Shown: positions 33,983 through 42,784 of the stretch, in pieces
Layout: each line of letters opens with the position of its first letter
How positions within the stretch are numbered: the first letter of the stretch is position 1
Assembly (NCBI GenBank): GCA_963664655.2
Contig: OY761554.1
Span: 2,418,001 to 2,482,000 of the forward strand
Source of the DNA: Desulfospira sp963664655
GTDB taxonomy: Bacteria > Desulfobacterota > Desulfobacteria > Desulfobacterales > Desulfobacteraceae
Length of the DNA stretch: 64,000 nucleotides
Direction of reading: 5' to 3'
The notes under the pieces: generated by a model
What the model was told of the DNA's origin: nothing
The model's input: the letters and a program-made list of their open reading frames with translations, nothing else
Databases searched by the model: none
Translations under genes and position numbers: made by a program

Positions 33983-34501
33983 TTATTGGGCTTGCGGCTG
34001 TTCCGGGGCCGGCATTTCAGGGGTGCCTGCGGCAAGGGGGCTCAAACATCTGCCGCCTTTGCCCGCACCAGGTCCCATGCCAAAGCCTTTTCCCATGCCA
34101 TGCCCGCGGCCCATGCCGAACCCTTGAAATTCCGGGGCAATCTTTTTGGCGGCCAGCTGAAAATCTATTTTTTTTACAGCCATATCGGTCTGCAGGGGGC
34201 CCAGTTTCTCAACTATAGAGATCAGTTCTTCCTTGTCCGGGGCTGAGGTTTCCATGATCATTCTCATTTTCATTCTCAGGCCGGCAATTTCGGTTCTTTC
34301 TTTGACCGTATCATCAATAAATTTCTGGTGAAGGGTGTTGAGCTGATCAAGTTGTTCCGGGGTCAGGTTCTGGCAGGCCTGTCCCCGGTTTGCCCTGTTG
34401 CCTTTATTTATCCCGCCCTTGGTGTTTGTCCAGCAAAAGGCGCTTGAGGCCGTTAACGCAATGGTCAGAACAGCGACGATCAGTGTGAGTGATTTTTTCA
34501 T
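33983..34501 (-). CDS. zraP: ZraP-like periplasmic metal-binding protein (Spy/CpxP superfamily)
   Basis: This 172-residue protein has a signal peptide (MKKSLTLIVAVLTIALTASSAFC) and a helical core with LTPEQLDQLNTLHQKFIDDT and IAGLRMKMRMIM. Near the C-terminus is a glycine, methionine and histidine-rich segment (FGMGRGHGMGKGFGMGPG) likely to bind zinc or other metals. ZraP is a periplasmic chaperone that binds zinc and damps the ZraSR sensor. The divergent zraS and zraR genes complete the system. It has its own sigma-54 promoter at 34590-34606 and terminator at 33845-33888. Confidence 0.85.
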   Translation of the reverse strand: MKKSLTLIVAVLTIALTASSAFCWTNTKGGINKGNRANRGQACQNLTPEQLDQLNTLHQKFIDDTVKERTEIAGLRMKMRMIMETSAPDKEELISIVEKLGPLQTDMAVKKIDFQLAAKKIAPEFQGFGMGRGHGMGKGFGMGPGAGKGGRCLSPLAAGTPEMPAPEQPQAQ

Positions 34502-34589
34502 GGGAAAATCTCCTTTATTAAATGGTTTGGTGCTGCATTTGTCTTTTTGTTGTTGGTTCCGGATGCTTCATCCGTTTGAAAATGGTTAA

Positions 34590-34606
34590 AGCAAAGGCTG
34601 TGCCAG
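34590..34606 (-). promoter_or_regulatory. Sigma-54 promoter of zraP
   Basis: Read leftward, the sequence is CTGGCACAGCCTTTGCT, which matches TGGCAC-N5-TTGCT exactly in the -24 and -12 elements. Transcription should start near 34578, leaving a leader of about 75 nt before zraP. The neighbouring ZraR is a sigma-54 activator, as expected. Confidence 0.85.
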
Positions 34607-34607
34607 G

Positions 34608-34760
34608 AAAGAAACTTGAGGCTGGAAATAAAAAACAAGAGTGCAAAAGTCGCGGTTGGATGGGCTTTTGGGGATTATAGCCAATGGTCTGTTTTTTTTA
34701 ACCGGTTGTTTCCGGGCTCGATATCTGGTTTCTTGTTTTTTGCATCCAGTTTCTTGTATA
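34608..34760. repeat. Inverted AAACAAG-type word array between zraP and zraS
   Basis: GAAACTTGAGGCTGGAAAT and AAAAAACAAGA words at 34611-34643 are mirrored by ATCTGGTTTCTTG and CATCCAGTTTCTTG at 34722-34760. The remaining gap up to 34971 shows no promoter I can support for zraS. Confidence 0.6.
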
Positions 34761-34971
34761 CTTTTTACCCGGTTCGGTGTAACCATATGGTTCCAGATTA
34801 CTCAGTTTGTCAGGCGCCAGGGCGGGTGTTTAAGGCTGGGCGGTTCAGGTATGATTTTTGCAAAAATTTAAGGAACGGAAATTGAAACGGCAAAGGGGAA
34901 GAGGCCGGACAGGTATCCTTGAGCCTAACCCCCTTGAGCCTAAACGCCTTCTTTAAAAGGATTTTAAATAA

Positions 34972-36783
34972 ATGAAATTCGGAAAACAGCGCCACCATAT
35001 CATTTCACCTTATATGATGGCCGGGGTCCTGGTGGTTCTTCTGCCTGTTTTTGTCTACATGACCTTTGACCGGATGGAACGGCAGAGGGCCTATATCCGT
35101 GAAAGGCTCCTGGCTGAAGGCACCTCCCTGATCCGGACCTTTGAGGCCGGCACCCGGGCCGGAATGCTGTCCATGTCATGGGGAATCCGCCGGGTCCAGT
35201 CCATGATTCTGGAAACCTCTTTTCAGCCGGATATTTCCTATATTATGATTACCTCAAAGACCGGACAGATCCTGGCCCACTCAGATGAGTCCATGGTCGG
35301 GGAATATTTTGAGGCCATGCCGGACACGGCAAGCCTTGACAAGGATGTGCTGTCCTTTTCAGACCGGACCCGGGACCTGGACGAAGGCCGGGTATTTGAG
35401 GTGTTCAAGCGGTATACCCCGTTGAAAAGCCGGTTTATGGGCCGTCCCGGTCACAGGGGAGGAAAAAGGATGCACCACCCCCCATCTTTGGCGGTGCCTG
35501 ATGCTGATATGGATGATACAGGCCCGGACCCGGATGTATTTAAAACGCCCGGCGCCCCCCCGGTTTTCACCGATTCCGGGGAATACTACATCTTTGCCGG
35601 TTTTTCCATGGACCGGGCGAACCTGCTTGAACGGCAGTTGATCAAACACTCTGTGGGATCGGGAATCCTGTTCTTTCTGTTATGCGGTGCCGGGGTGATC
35701 AGCCTCATGGCCTATCAGCGGTACCGGTCTGCCAGGGCTGATCTTACCCAGGTCCAGGCCTTTTCAGACAACGTGGTTGAAAACATGCCCTCAGGCCTGG
35801 TTGCCATTGATACCGGCCATACCATTACCCTGGTCAACCAGGCGGCCATCAGAATCCTGGGAAACGGCTTTAGCCGCCCGTTCCCTGAGATGCGGCAGAT
35901 GGCGGACCAGATGGCGGTGTCCGGAGAAGCCGTCTTAAAAGAGGTAACCCTTACAAGACAGAAAGGTGGGGATTTAAGGCTTGATATCACCGGCTCCCCC
36001 ATCCGGAACAAAGACAGCAATGTTATCGGGTTTTTGTTCTTGTTTAAGGATATGACCCAGATCCGCTCCTTGCAAAAGGAAGTGGAAACCACCCGGAGGC
36101 TGGCCGCCATTGGCAAACTTGCGGGCGGCGTGGCCCATGAGATCCGGAACCCGTTAAGTTCTATTAAGGGGTTTGCCACCTATTTCATGAAACGGTACGA
36201 AAATGAGCCGGCAGACGTTGAAACCGCGCGGATCATGGTCCAGGAGGTGGAACGGATCAACCTGTCCATTACCCAGCTGTTAGAGTTTGCCAAACCCCTG
36301 GCCGTGGAAAAAAAGACGGTGGAGGTCATGCCCTTGATCACCCATTCCCTGCGCCTGGCGGATCATGATTTCAAGGAAAAAAAGATTCACACCAAAGTGG
36401 AAATTGACCCCGGCCTGCCCGGGTTTATGACGGATCCGGACCGGCTCAATCAGGTGCTGCTCAACTTGTATATCAATGCGGTCAATGCCATGGCACCGGA
36501 AGGAAAACTTTTTGTCCGGGCAGGGGTTGGCCCGGATAAACGCCACCTTGAAATTGAAGTGGGGGATACCGGCTGCGGCATGGACCAGGAGACCCTGGAG
36601 AATATCTTTGACCCTTATTTCACCACCCGCCAGAGCGGTACTGGTTTGGGGCTGTCCATTGTCCATCGGATTGTGGAAAATCTGGGCGGTGACATCCGGG
36701 TGGACAGCGTGCCGGGAAAGGGGACAAGGTTTATCCTGTCGTTTCCGTTGACTGCGGCCAAAGAAAAGGACCTTAACAAATGA
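34972..36783 (+). CDS. zraS: ZraS-like sensor histidine kinase
   Basis: This 603-residue inner-membrane kinase has membrane helices at about 14-32 and 229-247 that enclose a periplasmic sensor. The sensor carries a histidine and glycine-rich segment (GRPGHRGGKRMHHP, about 157-170), a plausible metal-binding loop. A PAS domain (about 265-370) and a HisKA/HATPase kinase follow, with the phospho-accepting H389 in GGVAHEIRNPLSSIKG, the N box in LLNLYINAVNAM and the G box in QSGTGLGLSIVHRIV. The gene overlaps zraR by four bases (ATGA). It should phosphorylate ZraR when envelope metal or stress is sensed. Confidence 0.9.
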   Translation: MKFGKQRHHIISPYMMAGVLVVLLPVFVYMTFDRMERQRAYIRERLLAEGTSLIRTFEAGTRAGMLSMSWGIRRVQSMILETSFQPDISYIMITSKTGQILAHSDESMVGEYFEAMPDTASLDKDVLSFSDRTRDLDEGRVFEVFKRYTPLKSRFMGRPGHRGGKRMHHPPSLAVPDADMDDTGPDPDVFKTPGAPPVFTDSGEYYIFAGFSMDRANLLERQLIKHSVGSGILFFLLCGAGVISLMAYQRYRSARADLTQVQAFSDNVVENMPSGLVAIDTGHTITLVNQAAIRILGNGFSRPFPEMRQMADQMAVSGEAVLKEVTLTRQKGGDLRLDITGSPIRNKDSNVIGFLFLFKDMTQIRSLQKEVETTRRLAAIGKLAGGVAHEIRNPLSSIKGFATYFMKRYENEPADVETARIMVQEVERINLSITQLLEFAKPLAVEKKTVEVMPLITHSLRLADHDFKEKKIHTKVEIDPGLPGFMTDPDRLNQVLLNLYINAVNAMAPEGKLFVRAGVGPDKRHLEIEVGDTGCGMDQETLENIFDPYFTTRQSGTGLGLSIVHRIVENLGGDIRVDSVPGKGTRFILSFPLTAAKEKDLNK

Positions 36784-38132
36784 AGAAAAAAATACTGGTG
36801 GTTGATGATGACGCGGCCCATGCCAGGATGCTGAACACCCTGATTTCTGACTGGGGGTACGAGGTGTTCAGGGCCGATGACGGGGGCAAAGGGGTGGACA
36901 TGGTTAAGAATGAACCCTTTGACCTGGTGCTCATGGACATCCGGATGATTAACATGTCGGGAATGGAGGCCTTAAGCCTGATCCTTGAATATAACCCGTC
37001 GCTGCCCGTTATCATGATGACGGCCTATTCGTCGGTGGATACGGCTGTCCGGGCGTTAAAAATCGGTGCCTATGATTACCTGACCAAGCCCCTTGATTTT
37101 GATAAACTCAAACTGACCCTGGACCGGGCCATGGAACGGATTTCATTAAAATCGGAAAACCAGGCCCTTAAAGACCGGATCAAAAATGAGAGCTTTAACC
37201 ATAATATATTAGGAAAGAGCCGGGCCATGGCCGCCCTGCTGGACACCATCAAGATGGTGGCCCCCACCGATGCCAATGTCCTGGTGACCGGGGAGTCTGG
37301 CACGGGAAAGGAACTGGTGTCATCGGCCCTTCATGCCAACAGCCCGAGAAAGGATGCCCCCTTTGTGCGGATCAACTGTGCGGCCATCACGGAAACCCTG
37401 CTGGAGTCGGAATTGTTCGGCCATGAAAAAGGGGCCTTTACCGGGGCGGAACGAAAGCGGAAAGGAAAGTTCCAGCAGGCGGACAAGGGCAGCATTCTGT
37501 TGGATGAAATCGGGGAGATGAGTCTTGCCATGCAGGCCAAGCTGCTCCGGGTGATCCAGGAAAAAGAGGTGACCCCCGTGGGCAGCGACCAGAGCACCAC
37601 CGTGGATGTCCGGGTGATTGCCGCCACCAACCGGGACCTTAAGGCCATGTCCCTTGACGGCAGCTTTCGCCAGGATTTGTACTACCGCCTCAACGTGGTC
37701 TCCATTGATATTCCGCCGTTAAGGGAACGGCCTGAGGACATCCCGGAACTGGCCCTGCACTTTCTGGATCATTTTTCCCAAAAGAACAGAAAAGAGCTCA
37801 AAGGATTTTCCCCGGATGCCATGGACGCCATGATCCGGTACCCGTGGCAGGGCAATGTCAGGGAACTGATGAATGCCGTGGAAAGGGGGGTGGTCATGGC
37901 CCGGACCGACTATATCTGCATTGAAAATCTGCCCTTTGGCCAGGGCGATCTGCCCGAGATGGCCGAAATTGAAACCGGGCTTGAGAATTTCAGCCTGTCT
38001 CAAATTGAGGAAAAGGCCATTTTGTCCACGTTAGAGGCTGCCGGGGGGAACAAAAGCGAGGCCTCCCGGCGGCTGGGCATTACCCGGAAAACCTTGCTTA
38101 AAAAACTCAAACAATATGGAAAAGTCAAATGA
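36780..38132 (+). CDS. zraR: ZraR-like sigma-54 response regulator
   Basis: This 450-residue NtrC-type activator has a receiver domain (1-120) with D53 in LMDIRM, T81 and K103, and an AAA+ domain with Walker A GESGTGKE at 171-178, GAFTGA at 218-223 contacting sigma-54 and the R-finger region RQDLYYRLNVV. A Fis-type helix-turn-helix at the C-terminus carries NKSEASRRLGITRKTLLKKL. It should drive zraP from the sigma-54 promoter at 34590-34606. It is coupled to zraS by overlap, and its own stop overlaps the next small gene. Confidence 0.93.
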   Translation: MKKKILVVDDDAAHARMLNTLISDWGYEVFRADDGGKGVDMVKNEPFDLVLMDIRMINMSGMEALSLILEYNPSLPVIMMTAYSSVDTAVRALKIGAYDYLTKPLDFDKLKLTLDRAMERISLKSENQALKDRIKNESFNHNILGKSRAMAALLDTIKMVAPTDANVLVTGESGTGKELVSSALHANSPRKDAPFVRINCAAITETLLESELFGHEKGAFTGAERKRKGKFQQADKGSILLDEIGEMSLAMQAKLLRVIQEKEVTPVGSDQSTTVDVRVIAATNRDLKAMSLDGSFRQDLYYRLNVVSIDIPPLRERPEDIPELALHFLDHFSQKNRKELKGFSPDAMDAMIRYPWQGNVRELMNAVERGVVMARTDYICIENLPFGQGDLPEMAEIETGLENFSLSQIEEKAILSTLEAAGGNKSEASRRLGITRKTLLKKLKQYGKVK

Positions 38133-38329
38133 ATACCAAGGGTAAATCTATGGAAATTGACCCGATAGTGGCCCAGGCCGTGGGCAAAATAGAGGATTTT
38201 GTGGAAAACGCCACCGGCAAACGGCCCGAGCCTGAAGAGCTCTCCCAGGCCCTGACCAAATACTTTGTATTAAAAGAAATCCTGGACTTTATCAAGTTGT
38301 CCCGGCAGGCGGGTGAAGGCCCGGGTTAA
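38129..38329 (+). CDS. Small conserved-looking helical protein
   Basis: This is a 66-residue (or 59 from the internal ATG at 38150, which has AAGGG upstream) acidic helical protein with no family I recognise (IDPIVAQAVGKIEDFVENAT, ALTKYFVLKEILDFIK). It starts within the zraR stop (ATGA) and its stop overlaps the end of the opposite-strand tyrA by four bases. Tight coupling to zraR supports it being real. Confidence 0.5.
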   Translation: MNTKGKSMEIDPIVAQAVGKIEDFVENATGKRPEPEELSQALTKYFVLKEILDFIKLSRQAGEGPG

Positions 38330-39468
38330 AACCGTTCCACGAGCTTGTCGATCAAGTAGGAACTTTCCCTTAACGCCTGTTCGCTGAAAGGGCCGAACCA
38401 CTCGGCAATCTCTTTGAACCGTTCAATAAACAGGGATTTATCGTTGGTCTCCAGCATTTCAAGGTGGTCTGCCATGGAGGAAACAAAATTTTTCAGCAGT
38501 TCCCGGCGCTGGGGGGTGGCAAAGATGATTTCCGCGTAAAGTCCCGGGTCCTGGGCAAACAGCCGGCCCACCATGCCCAGCTCAAGCCGGTAAATGGGGC
38601 TTGAAAAAACCAGGGTCCGGTCTATATCGGTTTTCTGCCGGTATAAAAACTGCCCGAAACTGAAAGCGGCAAAATGGCGAAGGGCCTGGACCATTTCCAT
38701 GATCCGGTCGTGTTCTTCGGGCGCGGCTTTGACCAGAACCGCCCCCCAAAGACCGATCTGATCCTTGACCCACAGACAGGATTCATAATCTCTGGCCGGG
38801 GTAACCACGACAATCTGCTTGTCCAGGGTGCCGGAAATGGGCCCGAACAACGGATGGATGCCCAGTACCGGTCCTTTGTGGCAGGCCAGCATTTTCTTTA
38901 CCGGCTTTTCCTTGACACTGGTCAGATCAGCCAGCACCGCATGGGAAGGCAAAAAGGGCGCAATCTTTTCAATGACCCCTTCGGTGGCCTCAATGGGAAC
39001 GCTCACCAGGGCAAGGTCAATGTCCCGGCACAGGTCCGATGCCCGGTCCCAGTCGTTTTGTTCAAGGATCCGGACCTCATACTTTGATTTTTCAAACAGC
39101 CCGGCAAAGAGAGATCCCATCTCACCCTTGCCGCCAATGACCAGGACCCGGGCCCCCGGCCGCATGGAACCTGCCAGCATCTTTTCGGTCTGCCGGGTTC
39201 TGGACTGGCGCAGGATCAGGCGGTAAAGGTCTTCCATAAAGTCCGGATTTACACCGGCATTTTCAGCCTTTTCCCTGAGCCGTGAAATCAGGTCCTCTTC
39301 CCTGGCCGGGTGGTAAACCTGTACATTGCAGGCCTTTTTAAGGGCAAATACCTTTTCTACCTGGGCCTGCCTCTTTGTTAACAAAGAAAGGATCTGGGCA
39401 TCAATCCGGTCAATCTCATCCCGGATGGGTGTTATTTGTGTTTGAAAGTTTTGAAGGTCTTTTTCCAT
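38326..39468 (-). CDS. tyrA: Bifunctional chorismate mutase / prephenate dehydrogenase
   Basis: This 380-residue enzyme of tyrosine synthesis has an N-terminal AroQ chorismate mutase (about 10-95: IRDEIDRIDAQILSLLTKRQ, YHPAREEDLISRL) followed by prephenate dehydrogenase with the NAD fold VLVIGGKGEMGSLFAGLF, VSVPIEATEGVIEKI, LADLTSVKEKPVKKM and GIHPLFGP. The two-domain order matches enteric TyrA. It lies alone and its start region is adjacent to the 67-nt direct repeat that begins the AlbA cassette. Confidence 0.92.
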   Translation of the reverse strand: MEKDLQNFQTQITPIRDEIDRIDAQILSLLTKRQAQVEKVFALKKACNVQVYHPAREEDLISRLREKAENAGVNPDFMEDLYRLILRQSRTRQTEKMLAGSMRPGARVLVIGGKGEMGSLFAGLFEKSKYEVRILEQNDWDRASDLCRDIDLALVSVPIEATEGVIEKIAPFLPSHAVLADLTSVKEKPVKKMLACHKGPVLGIHPLFGPISGTLDKQIVVVTPARDYESCLWVKDQIGLWGAVLVKAAPEEHDRIMEMVQALRHFAAFSFGQFLYRQKTDIDRTLVFSSPIYRLELGMVGRLFAQDPGLYAEIIFATPQRRELLKNFVSSMADHLEMLETNDKSLFIERFKEIAEWFGPFSEQALRESSYLIDKLVERF

Positions 39469-39483
39469 GTTTAAGTCTATGCG

Positions 39484-39550
39484 TTACCGGTTGTTAATCC
39501 GCTTGGAGAACAAAATGCAAAATACCAGTTTTGCCCGTAATTCTCAATTA
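39484..39550 (+). repeat. 67-nt direct repeat, left copy
   Basis: It shares about 62 of 67 positions by eye with 41048-41114, in the same orientation, including ACCGGTTGTTAATC, GCTTGGAGAAC, ATACCAGTTTTGCCCGTAAT and TCTCAATTA. The pair brackets the AlbA_2 gene, as target or homology repeats would after insertion of a cassette of about 1.56 kb. Confidence 0.8.
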
Positions 39551-41032
39551 ATCTTTAGTGACTTCCCAGTATCCGCCTCTGTCCGGTCCCACACGCACCA
39601 GCCGGCCCTTATCCTTGAGGGCCTTAATCTGGTTTTTTACAGTCCGGTCGGAAATGCCAAGGGCATCCGCCATTTGCTTTATGGTCATGCGGTTGTCCTG
39701 TGAAAGCAGTTCAAGAATTCTCCGGGAACTTTCCGGGAACTTTCTGGGAACTTTCTGGGAACTTTCTGGGAACTTTCTGGGAACTTTCTGGGAACTTTCT
39801 GGGAACTTTCCGGGAACTTTCCGGGAACTTTCTGGGAACTTTCTGGGAACTTTCCGGGAACTGTCACGCCGGGCAGGTTTATTGTAAATAATTACTTTAA
39901 AAAACAAGCCGCTTTCAACAAATTCCGGCGGCTTCAAATGGTTCTCCCGGCAAAGGGAGATTATTTTTCCAATACCGGTTCCCCACTGTTCAATAAAATT
40001 GATCTGCCGGAAAAATCTGGCAATGACCCGGTTCCGGATTTCTGAGCGGCCGCCGATGATATCTTCAATCACCAGGGATTTGGGCAGTGCTCCCGGAGAC
40101 GTGATTTCAATCCGGTTATCAAATACGGCGAATTTGATGTCAGCACCTGAAATGCTGTAATCCCGGTGTACCACGGCATTGACCACGGCTTCCCTGACCG
40201 CCTCCACAGGTACGGCATCCGTGTCAATACGCTGGATTTTTTTTACGATGCCGGCTTTGGGGATGTACACCCTGGCAAAGGCCATGGTATTTTCCACCTG
40301 CTCATACAACGGCCCGCTAAATTCTTTCTGATCGATAAACTCCTTTGTGGTAATGCCTTTGAACCGGGCGCATTTGATCCGGGCATATTCCAGGGGATTG
40401 TCTTTGCCGCTGATAAGCAATCCCCCCAACGTTGGAACGGGCTTGTTTCGATCGCCGGATAAAAGTTTCAGGCCAAACATTTTTTGTTCTGTCAGGGGTT
40501 TACCTGTGAATTTGAAGAAATCCTCATTGAGTCGCTCTAAGTCAAGGGTGCCATGATTTTGTGGAAAATAGGGCTGTTCATCAAAAGAGATATTAAGCCG
40601 CTGACGTTCAAGTTCCTGTATCATTTCTGTGTCAGCCGGTTTATCGGTGGCCCCCACACGGATGTAAGTCCCGTCAGCTTTTCCCCGGTTTTTGAGATAA
40701 TAAGGCTTTAATGCACCGGGGTGAATTCTGATCCCCAGGATCATTTTTTTATTGATGCATTCGGTAAACAATTCAGGAATGATGACAGGGAAGCAGGCAT
40801 CGGACAAGGTGTTGGCAATTCTGTCCGGATAACTGAACAGCTGCTCATCCGTCAATCCGGTAATAATGCCTGAACCATCTTCTACGCCAATCAGGATTAA
40901 ACCGCCGGCCATGTTGGAAAAGGCCACAGCAGACTTGGCAAGGCCCGCACCTGAGGGAAGGGCGGCTTTGAATTCCAGGGTTTTGCTTTCCCCTTTGTTA
41001 ATCTGTTCCAAGAGTTTTGACATTTTGTTCAC
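39548..41032 (-). CDS. AlbA_2/Schlafen-like ATP-binding regulator with internal tandem repeat
   Basis: This 494-residue protein begins with an AlbA_2 (Schlafen-like) domain (about 10-130: ESKTLEFKAALPSG, VAFSNMAGGLILIGVEDG, GTYIRVG). A middle part carries the AAA_4-associated C-terminal region with AVREAVVNAVVHRDYSISG and IEQWGTGIGKI, a GHKL-like ATP site. Residues about 390-437 are an 11-residue repeat (KVPRKFPESSQ) made from 11-nt units, and the end (about 445-494) is a winged helix with MTIKQMADALGISDRTVKNQI. Such proteins act as transcription regulators or defence-related factors. It is flanked by direct repeats and unrelated in context to its neighbours, suggesting acquisition. Confidence 0.8.
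   Translation of the reverse strand: MNKMSKLLEQINKGESKTLEFKAALPSGAGLAKSAVAFSNMAGGLILIGVEDGSGIITGLTDEQLFSYPDRIANTLSDACFPVIIPELFTECINKKMILGIRIHPGALKPYYLKNRGKADGTYIRVGATDKPADTEMIQELERQRLNISFDEQPYFPQNHGTLDLERLNEDFFKFTGKPLTEQKMFGLKLLSGDRNKPVPTLGGLLISGKDNPLEYARIKCARFKGITTKEFIDQKEFSGPLYEQVENTMAFARVYIPKAGIVKKIQRIDTDAVPVEAVREAVVNAVVHRDYSISGADIKFAVFDNRIEITSPGALPKSLVIEDIIGGRSEIRNRVIARFFRQINFIEQWGTGIGKIISLCRENHLKPPEFVESGLFFKVIIYNKPARRDSSRKVPRKFPESSRKVPGKFPESSQKVPRKFPESSQKVPRKFPESSRRILELLSQDNRMTIKQMADALGISDRTVKNQIKALKDKGRLVRVGPDRGGYWEVTKD
39724..39863 (-). repeat. 11-nt tandem repeat inside the AlbA gene
   Basis: Twelve full copies and one partial of the 11-base unit GGGAACTTTCY (given on the plus strand) lie in the coding region. 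Because 11 is not a multiple of three, the translated period is 33 bases, or 11 residues, and gain or loss of one or two units would shift the frame before the winged-helix domain. All reading frames through the array are open. Confidence 0.95.
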
Positions 41033-41047
41033 AGAATTTAAGTTGTT

Positions 41048-41114
41048 TTACCGGTTGTTAATCTGCTTGGAGAACGAACTGAAAAATACCAGTTTTGCCC
41101 GTAATTCTCAATTA
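41048..41114 (+). repeat. 67-nt direct repeat, right copy
   Basis: This is the partner of 39484-39550, just upstream of the AlbA start codon and downstream of the permease gene end. Confidence 0.8.
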
Positions 41115-41126
41115 TTAATTGACGGA

Positions 41127-41912
41127 TTAACCCATTCCTTTTTTATGGAGAATCCAGCCCAGAAAAAGGTCCATGACCCAGAAGAGCAGCACCGGCAACA
41201 ACAAAAAGATCAGGGTCAGGACAGCGGCCAGGGACCGGTTGGAGGAATTGAGCAGGGGAAACAGGTACCCGGTAAACGAGGGAACACTTCCCCCGCCGAT
41301 CAGAAACACCAGAAAATATTCGGAAAACGCCACCAGAAAAACCACGCTGGCACCGGCGGCCATGGCCGGCAGCAGCAAGGGCAGTTCCACCCGGATCAGG
41401 GTCTGCCACGGGGTTGCCCCAAGGTTTTTGGCGCAAAGGCCGGGCCCGGTTCCCACGGCCTGGAACCCGGCGGCCAGGGCCTGGAGCATATAGGGGTAGG
41501 TGACCATGGACAAGATGGTTACCACGCCCCCGAAGGTATCGGAGAGCCCGGCTTTGATGAACACGAAGTGAAGCCCCATGGCAAAGGCCATGGGCGGCAC
41601 CAGGGCCGGGGTCAGCAGCAGCCCTTCCACCAGGGGCCTGGCCGGGAAATCATGCCGGGCAAGGACCATGGCCGGAAACAGGCTCATGGCAAAGGTGACC
41701 GGTACGGTTAAAAGGGAGTAGGCGGTTGAAACCGACAGGCTTTCCAGGATCGGGGCCCGGTTCTGGACAAGAAAGAAAAATGCCTGAAAATTCAACTGCC
41801 GGGGCCAGACATGGGGGAACCGCCAGCCCGGGGCCAGGGCGCAGACCATGAGCACCATCACCGGAAGAACAAACAGGGCAAATAAAACCGGAAAAAATAA
41901 CCAATGCTTCAT
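41127..41912 (-). CDS. ABC transporter permease (YnjC-like, second half)
   Basis: This 261-residue inner-membrane protein has about six helices and the permease cytoplasmic loop in CAKNLGATPWQTLIRVELPLLLPAM (the EAA-type coupling motif to the ATPase). It is the last gene of a five-gene leftward operon; its start overlaps the other permease gene by four bases. In E. coli YnjC the two permease units are fused, whereas here they are separate. Confidence 0.85.
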   Translation of the reverse strand: MKHWLFFPVLFALFVLPVMVLMVCALAPGWRFPHVWPRQLNFQAFFFLVQNRAPILESLSVSTAYSLLTVPVTFAMSLFPAMVLARHDFPARPLVEGLLLTPALVPPMAFAMGLHFVFIKAGLSDTFGGVVTILSMVTYPYMLQALAAGFQAVGTGPGLCAKNLGATPWQTLIRVELPLLLPAMAAGASVVFLVAFSEYFLVFLIGGGSVPSFTGYLFPLLNSSNRSLAAVLTLIFLLLPVLLFWVMDLFLGWILHKKGMG

Positions 41913-42784
41913 AATTTCCTGCCCCCCCGTTCCATGCGGCTGACAATCCGGGAGTAAAGGGCAATGAATCCGGCGGCAAACATAAACATGACCACCAGGG
42001 CGGCCATGGCCTCGGGCCGCCGTTCAAGGTCATGCTTAAAATAAAGGTTGTAAACATGGATGCTCACCATGCCGGGCCGGCTTTCGCTTAAGAGATAGGG
42101 GATGTCAAAGGCCCCGAAACTGTAAAGGAACAGGATGATGAACCCGGTATGCATGGCCGGGGCAAGCCTTGGCAGGATAATTTTAAAAAAAATGGTTGCT
42201 CCGGATGCGCCCAGCATGGCCGCGGTCCGGACCTGGCGGATGTCAAAGCCTGACAGCTGGGCTAAGGCCAGCAGCATGACAAAGGGGGTTCCCTTGAGGG
42301 CATAGGCCAGGATCATGCCAAGGCCGTACCCGGAATAGAGCAGGTTGGGAAACTGGTCCATGTCCCGGATCAGGCCTAAGGACCAGGCGGCTGATGATAT
42401 CAGCCCGGACCGGCTCCAGAACAGCATGACCAGAAACGCCACGGCAATATGGGGCAGGATCAAAGGGATTTTGTATACCAGGGAAAAGCCCTTGAGCCGT
42501 TCCGGCAGCCGCCAGACCCCATATCCCAGAAGGGTTCCGGCAGCCACCGAGATAATTGCGGAACATCCCCCCACCTGGACGGAAAATAAAAACGATTTGC
42601 TGAACCAGCCGGTTGAAAACAACGCGGTATAGGCATCCCAAAGACCGCCGGTGTAGGGCAGGGGGGTCAGTATCCCAAAGGACTGGCACAGGGTTAGCAC
42701 CACCCCGCCGCAAAACAGCACGGCATAGGGGATCAGCAAAGGGCAAAGCCCCCCAATAATGAAATGCCGCTTAATCCAGGACAT
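41909..42784 (-). CDS. ABC transporter permease (YnjC-like, first half)
   Basis: This 291-residue inner-membrane protein has six predicted helices and the coupling loop AAMLGASGATIFFKIILPRLAPAM. I start it at ATG 42784 (MSWIKRHF), which overlaps the end of the binding-protein gene by 14 bases; the frame from 42814 lies inside that gene. It forms the membrane channel with the following permease. Confidence 0.85.
   Translation of the reverse strand: MSWIKRHFIIGGLCPLLIPYAVLFCGGVVLTLCQSFGILTPLPYTGGLWDAYTALFSTGWFSKSFLFSVQVGGCSAIISVAAGTLLGYGVWRLPERLKGFSLVYKIPLILPHIAVAFLVMLFWSRSGLISSAAWSLGLIRDMDQFPNLLYSGYGLGMILAYALKGTPFVMLLALAQLSGFDIRQVRTAAMLGASGATIFFKIILPRLAPAMHTGFIILFLYSFGAFDIPYLLSESRPGMVSIHVYNLYFKHDLERRPEAMAALVVMFMFAAGFIALYSRIVSRMERGGRKL

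Noticed and set aside
39558..39887. Plus-strand frames across the 11-nt repeat of the AlbA gene
   Set aside because: The repeat is open in all frames because of its unit; the minus-strand gene has recognised domains on both sides of it.
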